Source: Luzula sylvatica (lineage: Eukaryota; Streptophyta; Magnoliopsida; Poales; Juncaceae). From it: DNA of 64,000 nucleotides. The stretch lies in contig OX326956.1 in the NCBI GenBank assembly GCA_946800325.1, forward strand, positions 15,293,167-15,357,166. The letters run 5' to 3'. Under the pieces are notes generated by a model. It saw nothing but the letters and a program-made list of their open reading frames with translations. It made no database searches and was not told where the DNA came from. Positions 45,136 through 55,282 of the stretch are shown here, piece after piece. The position numbers and the translations under genes are program-made. Position 1 is the stretch's first letter; every line of letters begins with the position of its first letter.

Positions 45136-45884
45136 TGATGCTAAAATACTGAAGTAGGTAGTGGGTCATCATGCTCATGATTTTTTAGTCATTAAATTTG
45201 CATCAAGATTAGTGTTTTTAGTTAAAAAAAAATTAGTTTTTTACTCTTTCATAAAAAATAAATGACTTTTTAAAAATATTGGATCTCATCCAAAAATTAA
45301 TTCCAAACCCGAACCTCGTGGGCCTACATCTATGATCTATTTCTGACTTTCAAATATTTCCAAAAAAATGAGCGGCCATTGGCGTCGAGATGTTCGTCGT
45401 GTTTTTATATTTGTTATCGGTAATAAATTGATGGTGTCTCAACAAACGATTAATTTTACACCGCATGCTTTCACAATATGTTCTCACAACATAATATTGA
45501 TCATATGTTAGATATTGTATTCACATTATAAAATCAATTTAACTTATTTCAATTCACATCCTACATCTTATCATTATGTTGTCTATCATGTTGCGAGAGC
45601 ATGTTGATTGAGTAGAATTACCCATAAGCAATCGGAGCATATCATATCTCTTAAAAAGGAGACAATTAAATAGTATTATACAATATGACCCATTAATCTA
45701 AGCGCAGTAGGTCTAGTTTCTTATCTACTCTTTGTCAAATAAACCAAATTAAATATTGAGGATCCATCCTTAAATTATCCTACACTTTCAAAATTCATTT
45801 TTACAAATCTACACCATTATTAGGGTTCAAGGTCTATTCAGCATATAATCTAATCCCCAAGAAAAAACAAGAAAGAGAAAAACA
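45088..45884. other. Upstream region of dioxygenase C
   Basis: Starts with a (GA)n tract (45100-45133). From about 45360 it matches the DNA before copy B (16085-16422), so the promoter was duplicated with the gene. A CATATAAT motif is present about 45 bases before the ATG. No gene. Confidence 0.6.
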
Positions 45885-47390
45885 ATGGCATCTAAGGAAG
45901 AAGAGCCAATTAATGTAGACTCTCTTCAAGTTGAGAGTGTTAGAGCCCTTGCATCACGGTTCGGGGACACGTACCAAGTACCGGAAAGGTACGTCAGGCC
46001 AGAGGTTAGCATAGACGAGATCATCAGCGATACGAGTTCTCAACTGCCAGTTATCGATCTCGAGAAACTGCAGGACCCGAAGTTCAGCGAGGAGGAGATC
46101 GCTAAGCTCGGATCCGCTTGTGGAGAGTGGGGCTTTTTTCAGGTGCTTAATTCTATTTTTCTACACACGGAAATTAATCATAATATTTTGTTTTTGAAAA
46201 TAATTTGCAGCTAATAAATCATGGAGCGGACGAAGAGATAATCAACAACATGAAAAGAAGCATCGCCGAGTTTTTCACGTTGCCTTTGGAGCAAAAAAAG
46301 GCCGTGGCTATAGCACGGAACGACATTGAAGGCTTCGGTCAACACTTTGTCGTATCCAACAACCAAAAGTTAGATTGGGCCGACTTATTTTTCGTCAATA
46401 CTCAACCGGTCGAACGAAGGAACCTAAAATTTTGGCCTACTAATCCTCCTAAGTTCAGGTATATATAATATATATACCATCGATTTATTTATTATTTTCA
46501 TACTTATCTTTTTACTAAATTAATTCAGGGAGGCACTCGACAAATACTCGTGCGAGCTGAAGAAACTAGCGAATTACCTGTTCGAGTTCATGGCCAAAGA
46601 TCTAGAGATCGAACCGGAGGTGCTATTGAATGCTTTCGAGGGGCAACTACAATGCATGAGGATGAATTGTTATCCGCCATGCCAACAACCCGATAAAGTT
46701 TTAGGCCTTTCGGCACACACGGACGGTGCGGCCATAACTTTACTCCTTCAAGTAAATGACGTGAGCGGTTTGCAAATAAGGAAGGACGGCAAGTGGTTCT
46801 CTGTTGAAGCCCTCCCCGGAGCCTTTGTCGTCAACATCGGTGATACTCTCGAGGTAATATTGAAAATATTAAAATTAAAATTAAATTGTAGCCAACCCAT
46901 TTAATTACCACATGATTAAGACTTGATTGCATAGAAAATAAGTCATTTTATTACAACACATCATAGTTTCTAAATTTGTATAGATCATTCAAATTTCAAA
47001 ATATTTTATGATAAATTTTAGTCGATTTCACTTAATTTTAACGAGGACGGATTACTTTACCATATAGCGTGTGTATCATATATTGATATGATTAATTCTA
47101 ACGAAATATATTTCTTTATTATGATGTAAATTTTTTGTACGCAGATGGTTTCAAATGGGAAGTACAGAAGCATAGAGCACAGAGCGATAGTAAATGCCGC
47201 CAAAGAGCGAATCTCGATCGCGACCTTCACTACCCCGCCTTCGTCGTACATGGTGGGCCCTCTCCCTGAGATTGTCAAAGGTGGCAAGGAGAATTATAAG
47301 AAGATTAATTATTTGGAATATTCTAGAGGGTATTTATCTGCAAAACTTGAAGGAAGAAGCTATTTGGACACTATGAGGCTGAGTAATTGA
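45885..47390 (+). CDS. 2-oxoglutarate/Fe(II)-dependent dioxygenase C (SRG1-like)
   Basis: Close paralogue of copy B: exon 1 differs by only a few codons. Exons are 45885-46142, 46211-46458, 46529-46853 and 47145-47390, with the same phases as copy B; product 358 aa. Motifs: VPERYVRP and LPVIDLEKL at the N-terminus; NCYPPC (215-220; Cys replaces the usual second aromatic Tyr); iron ligands H232, D234 and H289; R299-x-S301 for 2OG. Exon 4 begins MVSNGKYRS against MFSNGKYRS in B. Likely a soluble enzyme of specialised or hormone metabolism, substrate unknown. It converges with the intact YqgF-like gene, with the stop codons about 118 bases apart. Confidence 0.93.
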
Positions 47391-47507
47391 TTTATGTTTG
47401 TTAGACTTGATGTTTCGATATACTATTTGTTATGTTTAATAAATTATTTTCTTTATCAAATTTAGACTGAACTTTATTTTTCCATCACTCTAGTATTACA
47501 ATATTTA

Positions 47508-48656
47508 TTAAACGGAAAAGTAAAAAATGCCCTCGCCAGGCTCGTCTTCATCAATAAATGATTTCGCTTGTTCCAATCTTGCGCGCAATTTTTCCCTTAA
47601 CTCGGGTTGTTTGGGAAGAATAAGCTCAGTTTCATAACCCGACCCTTCGAAGTATCTCTCCAAAACCATCTATTAAAAATCGAATTAAATAAAAAAAAAT
47701 GCAAAATTAAAACTCAATTCCAAGAATTTCAAATATGATCCATAAACTATCGAATTCTACGTACCACTGCAGCGTACGCATCTGAATTTACCCTACGAGA
47801 CGATTTTTTGATCCCACTGCGATATTTATTTCAAAATGCAATTAAAAAAAAGAAGATAAAGAGTACCAAAATTTAATAATGGAATAAAAACTCACATATC
47901 GAACATGTAATCAACGGCATCCTTTGATGTACCGTGCTCATTTTGCAAATAAACCCTCACGCCTCTGTTCTGTTCAAATCAACACAATCAATAAACTATC
48001 TCTTTTATGAAATGATCAAAAATAGCGATGAAACACGAACCTATCTGCGGCTCGTACAGCGAGCTTTCTGACGAAGCCGCGGACCTTGATTGATTGTGGA
48101 TTTTCGGTGCCGTCTATTGATTTCGGAATACCAACTATCAACTCATTAACTTCCTACGAAAAATTAACGCGTTAATTTATATAATTCATGAGTCGTTATG
48201 TCGATTTTTCTAAATTATATCAAACCTCTTTCTCGGCAACTTCGACGAGCCTGATCTCCAGCTCTTGTCCTTTCATCTCCAAAACCTAATTCAAAAATTA
48301 TAATCTTGTTCTGCATCAAATTTATAATTAACAAAACTAAAAACTATGAAAAAACAAGCACGGATTCGTAATTAACAAAATGGAAGAAGTACCATCAATG
48401 GGCGAGCAACAGCGAGGCCATTTCCATGAGCTAGGCCAGTTCTTGCATTTCCGAGATCAACTCCGAGGCTGGACCCAACCGAGTCGATTTTCTTCCGGCG
48501 AGCATTGGGCATCAGTAAGTCTTCCAATTTTTTCTTCTTACAAGAAGACGGCAAGAATGACGGCTGAGACTGACAGTTAACCCTGAGGTTTTTCCGCCCC
48601 GTAGGAAGACGGAGGAGAGATGGCGATGCAGGGACAGTGCGTATGAGAAAATGCAT
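47508..48656 (-). CDS. YqgF/RuvX-like RNase-H-fold nuclease, probably organellar
   Basis: Member of the RNase-H-fold family of bacterial YqgF/RuvX (pre-16S rRNA processing; formerly putative Holliday junction resolvase). Minus-strand exons: 48656-48393, 48285-48226, 48153-48041, 47964-47896, 47816-47765, 47669-47508; all GT-AG, phases agree; 239 aa. The first ~55 residues are basic and Ser-rich (MHFLIRTVPASPSLLRLPTG), consistent with a plastid or mitochondrial transit peptide. Core motifs are LGVDLGNARTGLA (catalytic Asp 67), ELIVGIPKSIDGTENPQS, KVRGF, VYLQNEHGTS (equivalent of the bacterial DERxxT strand) and SDAYAAVMVLERYF. I chose the second Met (48656) over the in-frame ATG at 48725 because the transit-like region begins there. 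Copies A and B of this gene are decayed. Confidence 0.88.
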
Positions 48657-50418
48657 CTCTTTCTCACTGGTTTTTTTTGCGGCTGAGACTGAGGTTTTTT
48701 TTTTGTATGGGACAGGGCGATGCAAAAAGAAGAAGATGATAGACTGATAAAAAGAACTTTAGAAGGCCTTTTTCAAGTTAAGAAGGACTTGGCCCAATGA
48801 AGTAGATTTATATTGTTAAGAAGAGATATTTGCATAATAGCCCTTGCATTATACCAAAACTAGAAGTATTTATTAGTTAAGGACTTGGCCCAAATGAAGT
48901 AAATTTAAATCTTTTGTATATCTTTTTCGTTTGTCTTGTGCAAGTTCAAAATGATTTTCAATCCTTACTTAATATTTTAAAAAAAATGAAAATATACTCT
49001 TTGCTGGTGGGCCCACTATAAAACCCAAGATACCAATCGTATCAGGTACAGGTATGATTTGAGGAATTTTGAAATACATGCGTATATTACATGGATTATA
49101 TTATAAGCTATGTATAGGAGAATTTATCTAAGTTGTTTGATTAGTTGTATTTTAAAATCATGTATACGAAATTGTTTGTTTGATTTTTGATGCAAAATCC
49201 ATGATTTTAATATTTTAATATTTAATCTCTTATTATATTATTTTATATTGTTTTATATTATATTAAGTTATTTATATTGTTTTATATTATATATATTATA
49301 ATATATTATTTTATATTATATTATTTCATATTGTATTATATTGTTTTATATTATAATGTTTGTATTATGTTATATTATATTATATATATATTCTATTATA
49401 TTATATCGTATTATATTATGTTATGTTACATTTTATTATATTATTGAATATTATATTATATTGTTCATATTATATTATATTATATTATATGTTATTATAT
49501 GTTATTTTATATTATATTATATTATATTGATTTATATTACATTGTATTGTTTTATATTCTATTCTATTTTATTCTATTATTTTATATTATATTATATTGT
49601 TTTGTATATTATATTCTCTTGCATTATATTATATTATATTGTTGTATATTATATTATATTACATTACATTACATTATATGATAGTATATAAATATAATAT
49701 AATATAATATAATATAACTATTATTTATTTATATAATTTGGAAAAATAATTTTATAATGAAAGACATGGATATAGTTTTTTCCATGTATTTTGAAATACC
49801 AATTTTTTTTGTCTATTCCGATATCCACCCTCAAATTCATGATTTCACCAAAATACACAAAATCAAATATTTGAAATCATGGATATCCAAAAACAATCCA
49901 TCCAAATCCACCAAATCAAACGTGCCCTACAAGAATGTTTTATTTTTTTCCTTTCTTATAGAAATTCAACTTAAAAATTTGCATAAGCCGAGTTGCAGAA
50001 CTTAATACTCGTGACAATTGTATGCTTGTACATATTTATTTAGTTAACAAAAATTCGATCAAAATTGTGGCTAGTCTGGGGTTCAAACTTCGGACCTCTC
50101 AATCGCGCGAGAGAGCAAGTCCTACCATTAGATCACAATTGCACTTACAAAATAAAATATTTATAACTCTTTTTCCATTTTAAAAAATTAGTGAAAATAA
50201 AAATAATTGCAAAAAGAAAATAGCGTGTTATAACAACGTTATTTAGTTGATTGCGGTAGTATCACTTAGATGTGATTTCCGCTAATACACAACTATTTAA
50301 TTGATTGATTTCAACACTAGAAGCAAACCAGCATCGCAGTCGCAGCTACCGAGCTGGATGGTATAATTTCCGGGTTTAAATCCGAAAAGGAATTGGTGAT
50401 AATTGGGCGCCTACTAAC

Positions 50419-50480
<62 letters not shown>

Positions 50481-50651
50481 GCTGTAATTAGAGAAACCTG
50501 GTACCGAAATCCATAAACAAAACAGAAATAAAGATACAACTGTTAGCTAAAATATGTATATTCAAAGAACATAAAACAAAGTACTTCCCTCAATAAAAAA
50601 AACTAAACAAGATCGACAAATCAACAAAAACAGACAACAATAATTCCCGCC
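48657..50651. other. Intergenic region with AT-rich low complexity
   Basis: No gene. About 49220-49720 is a run of degenerate TATTATATT repeats. The minus strand of 50060-50150 has SINE-like boxes (TGATCTAATGGTAGGACT, then GTTTGAACCCC). 50421-50477 is (TA)n. Confidence 0.6.
49220..49720. repeat. Degenerate (TATTATATT)n low-complexity block
   Basis: About 500 bases made almost only of A and T, with TTATATTAT-type units and occasional TTGTTTT. Any ORF here is an artefact. Confidence 0.9.
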
Positions 50652-52722
50652 TCAAACCTCTTCTTCTTTCACGTCATTATCCAAAACCGGTACTTCGCTC
50701 TCTTTCGCATCTCCAATTTTCTCCCCAACTTTCCCCTCTTCCACCATCCCCTTCGATTCACTCCCCTCAATATTTTCTCTCTCCTCCTCCTTAACCTTAA
50801 TTTCACCCAAAATTGCTTTGTTCTCGACACTTTCTCTCTCCTCCTCCTTAACCTTAATTTCACCCGAAATTCCTTCATTCTCAACATTTTGTCTCTCCTC
50901 CTCCTTAACCTTAGTTTCTTTACTTACAACATTTTCTCTCTCCTCGTCCTCACCACCATCAACCAACTCACCAACAATCATCTCGTGCTGCTGAATTAGC
51001 TCAGGAGTCGTCAGACCGTAAAAAATCGGTTCGGGTCCGGTATTCGGTACCGAAATGGGTTGATTCGGCGGTATATAAACCATAATGGGTCCAAAAACGG
51101 TATTGGGTCTCTGAAATTTATTCACCCTCGTCACGTGTTTCTTCCCCGCCAAATGCGCCTCGAATACAGCTGGTGTGTCGCAATTCACGCTACAGAGAGT
51201 ACACACTACAGGACGAACTTTAGGTACCGGTACCGGCACCGGCCGAGACTGGTATTCTCCAAACCGCTTTATCCGTTTCCCTCTCGTCCCACGATCGACT
51301 CCGCGGGTTCGCTTCTCAGCACCCTGTTCCGGTACCGGTACTGGTACCGGCACAACCGGTACTTGTACCGGTACTGGTACCGGTACGGGTAGTACTGGTA
51401 TGGAGAGTGGTACGTGTTGTTGGGATTCATGGTCTTGTAAGCGTTGAACGGTACGTTTGTGTTTTTTGCCGGCTTTGTGTTGTTCGAGAATTTCGACGCT
51501 GTTGCAATCGACTCGGCAAATATCGCACCAGGCATGGGGTTTAGGTTGTCTCGGGGGTTTAGGGACAGGTGGCAGTTGCTGACGTGGCGTTTGCGGTTTT
51601 CCTTTTCCGCGACCTCGTCCGCGTGAATTTACGAAATTGCCCCTGCCTCCTCCTCCTCGACCCCTGAACGTGCTCCCTCTTCCTCCTCGATTCTTCAAAA
51701 GAAAAAAATTAGGGAAATTATGGATTTAAATGGTAAATAATAAATTCTGAAAATGAGAGATTCGAAAGAAAATCAATTCGAGGTAGCAACGGCCAAATGA
51801 TTACAATGATAATCTTATTTCTTTTCCGAAAAAATGAGATTTTAAATTTTTTAATTATATTATTTATCTTTTTTTTTTAGGGAAAAGAAAAGGAAATAAA
51901 GGCGAGCTGCTCCCTTCGTACGGTTTTCTTCTACTAGTGAACGAATTTTACTAGGAGAAGATAACTGCAATAAAATTATTTTCTTTTAATCATGAAAGGA
52001 AGGATCTTTGCATTTATTTATTGTATAATTACAATAATAACCTCACGATCCTCTCTCTAACATCCCCTTTTTTGTCCTTTTCAAACTTACCTCGAAATCG
52101 AAGCGTTAAAATCCCTAAAGATTGGAGGGAGAAATCAAAGAGCCATCGAATATTAAATGATGAAGTTGGTACCACCATGCAACTCGACCTGCCATAAACT
52201 CGACAACTATATACAAATGTGCATTTATATTTTGTTTCTATACTATCACTCGCGTTATCTTATTCCAAACATATTCGATTTCATCACGGTACCAATCTTA
52301 CTTAGATTCTCCTATGTCAAATGTGTTTGATTTGCCGCAATGAACTCGAAAGGTTCAAAAAGTTTTGATTTTTGCAAAGAAAATTGAAAGTAAAAAAGTT
52401 CAACTACCTGCATCGGATCAGCAGTTCCGTGGGAGGACCCAGCATAATTCGTCAATTGGGGATACTCAACGGGATAACCCCCCGGGTAATGTCGACCCGT
52501 TTCGACGCCCGGCGGTGGCGGCTGTGAATAAACGGTATAATCATAGTATTGCTGCGAATAGTTAGCTAAACCGCCGGCGGGTGGATCGTACTGCGCAGAT
52601 TGCGCAGCATGAGCGGCGTGTGGAGATTGCGCAGGTTGAGAGTACGAAGCAGGGTAGTAAGGGTTGTGGGAGGGTTGCGGAGGAGCTTCGTGGGAGTACT
52701 GCTGGTATTGGTGGAAATCCAT
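50652..52722 (-). CDS. Two-finger U1/matrin-type zinc-finger protein, low-complexity rich
   Basis: Two exons on the minus strand: 52722-52408 (105 codons, phase 0, CAG/GTAGTT donor) and 51692-50652 (TTGAAG/AATCGA acceptor), giving 451 aa. Exon 1 encodes a Tyr/Gln/Pro-rich segment (MDFHQYQQYSHEAPPQPSHN). Exon 2 starts with RGG-type repeats (GGRGSTFRGRGGGGRG), then finger 1 (C161, C164, H177, H183) and finger 2 (C269, C272, H285, H291). Both fingers have C-x2-C-x12-H-x5-H spacing with AGKKH, the zf-met/U1 class that often binds double-stranded RNA. A Val-Pro dipeptide run joins them. The C-terminus has three acidic ~19-residue repeats (GEIKVKEEERE). Probably a nuclear RNA-associated protein; partner unknown. 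Confidence 0.82.
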
Positions 52723-54198
52723 GGCGCAGAGAGGGCAAAGACGACGATGACTCGATAGTTGGGGGAGGTCTTGCTGGATTAATTAGGTTTTTCTTTAAGC
52801 ATTTTTCCAAATTAACCCAAAATGTTTTATCAAATACCAAAAGTACATAATTAATTTGGTACTTGTTTTTATTTTCTTTATAAAATATATATATTATAGT
52901 AAATAATTATTTTAATTTTGTAGTATTTCATTTTTTTTATATGTCGTTAGTTAGTAGTATAATGTAGGTTAGTTTTTGTAAATTTTAATTTAGTTTGTAG
53001 CATAGTATAATTTTTTTGGATTTATTTTTGGAGTTTAGATATTATAAATAGAACTAGTTTAAAAATCTAACGGTAAAAAACACGTGTAGTCAGAAATAGA
53101 AGTTTTTTCGCTTGTTTTTGTGAGGCGTTAGTATTAAGAGAACCGATAATGCATCCTTACGATAATGTATTTCTAGTTTTTTTTGTATATAATTTATGAT
53201 TGAAATTTTTAATATTAATTCGTTTCGATATATGGTATAAGATGTTGTGAATTTAATGGCGATGTTTTCTTTTTTCCTTAGTAGTCTATTCTATCACATC
53301 CAAAATTGATCTTGCTACTATGTTAAAACTATCTGCTCTCGCGTTCACAAGAATTTTCAGACAACGCTCCACGAAGGAATGACTCGAAGAAATAGTGACA
53401 TTTGGGGGTCTCTAATGTAGTGAAGAGAAATCTTTTTTCCAAGGAAGATATTTTTCTTTTTTCCATGGCTTTTTTGGAAATTCATGTATTGTAGTATGGA
53501 GGTCTCTATTTATTTATTTTTAATTTTTTTATTTCAAGTCCGTAGGCAATTTTCATTAATTCGATTCGAAAGAGTTACATAAAATTAGAGATATTGAATC
53601 TCAATTACAAACATAAACTCTATTACGTAAAAATATAATTATCCCAAAATAAATTATCTTTACAATTTGCTTCAATGATAACGACATTTAGAATAATGTT
53701 TGAACTTCGATTTCTTGAAGACTTCTAAGAGTAGATTGACTATCTTAAGAATTGTGAAATGATAAATTTCTTAGAGATATTTGGGACAACGTAGATGAAA
53801 AACAAACATGAAAGGTAAAGAAGATGGCAGTCACTCTCGCATGAGCAAGCAGGATGTCACAGGAACTTGCAGAATCACAATTTGCATGAACTAACAACAG
53901 GAACTTCAGGAAAACCAACAACCAAAATTTGCAGGAAACTCGCAGAACAGGAAATTACAGGAACTCGGATGATTTTGTGAAAATGAAGAGAAAGGTGAAG
54001 AAGATGGCCTAGGGAGGGCGCCCCAGTGAGTGACGGCAAGGGGTGCAAGCCCCCCCTAGATCGACGAGCCCCTCTATGTTGCTTGTGGTGTTAAAAGAAA
54101 GAAGAGAAATTGGAAAAAAAATAATAAAGTGAGAAAGAATATCTTCTCTCAATAGTAGTGTGTTTTAGTTGATTGTTCTATGACGGATTGACTTCTTG
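52723..54198. other. Intergenic region left of the hAT element
   Basis: No gene seen. 53780-54090 has repeated CAGGAACT(C/T)-type phrases and a G/C-rich line (GGGAGGGCGCCCCAGTGAG) that may belong to an old retroelement. The hAT target site CTAGGGTT is at its right edge. Confidence 0.5.
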
Positions 54199-55282
54199 CT
54201 AGGGTTTAGGGATGTCAATGGGTCGGGTAAAACCCGAAACCCGCGGGTACCCGACCCGAACGGGGCGGGTATTACCCGAAAAAAATACCCGCGGGTCGGG
54301 TATTACCCGAAAACAAAATACCCGATTCGGGTTCGGGTCGGGTTCGGGCGGAGTACTACCCGCCCCGCGGGTAACCCGAACCCGTACCCGAAAATTACCC
54401 GAACATACCCGAAGTTGAAATTACATTTTTACCCTCATAATTTTCGGATGATTAAATCTTGGACCGTTAAAATTTACCCTTTATACTTTCATATTATACG
54501 TTTAGGTCTGCTCTTTTGTTACTCTCTTATTAGTTATTATTCACTCAACTCACAGCCGCCAGACTTCTTCTTCACTTCTTCACTTCTTCTGTTCTTCAAC
54601 CCACAACGCAGAGAGAGAGAAGAGAGACTCAACCCACCACGCAGAGAGAGAGAAGAGAGACTTCTTCAGTTCCTGTTCTTCACTTCTTCTTCAGCTCGTC
54701 ACCCAGTCGCGAGGTCTTCACTTCAACCCGTCGCCCGTCGCCAGACGCCAGGTCGCCCAGTCGCCCATCGCCAAACTCGCCAGACGCCAGGTCGCCACTC
54801 GCCAGACGCCAGGTCTTCAGTTCTTCTTCAACTTCTTCTTCAACTTCAACTTCAACTTCACTTCTTCCGAATCCACGCAGAGAGATTAACTCAATTTTTT
54901 CTCCTAGTCGCCAGGTTGATTAACTCAATTTTTTCTCAATTTAACTCAGTTTGATTAACTCAATTTAACTCAATTTGATTAACTCAGTTTTTTGCGATGG
55001 ATTCAAATGGTAGTATTAACTCAATTCAAATTGTTCATATTATTGAAATTGTTCATATTATTATTTAACTCAAATTGCGATGGATTATTGAAATTCTCCT
55101 AGTCGCCATATTATTTAACTCAAATTGTTCAAATTCTCCTAGTTGCCATATTATTATTCAAATTAGTATTAACTCCGAGTAACTCATATTATTATTGAAA
55201 TTGTTCATATTATTATTGAAATTGTTCATATTATTGAAATTGCGATGGATTAACTCAATTCAAATTGTAGTATTAAATTGCG

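Noticed and set aside
49341..49691. 116-aa frame of Tyr/Ile/Leu
   Set aside because: Translation of a TATTATATT low-complexity block, not a gene.
50330..50400. tRNA-like sequence with a B-box-like CCGGGTTTAAATCCG
   Set aside because: No cloverleaf or TSD could be drawn; too weak to call a tRNA or SINE.
51060..51535. Plus- and minus-strand frames rich in Gly-Thr or Tyr-Arg
   Set aside because: Other-frame shadows of the GGTACC repeats in the zinc-finger gene.
54196..54954. 252-aa open frame at the left end of the hAT element
   Set aside because: It starts in host DNA and runs through the subterminal GC motifs and CT/CGCCAG simple repeats; the composition is repeat-driven. The real transposase start is 55283.
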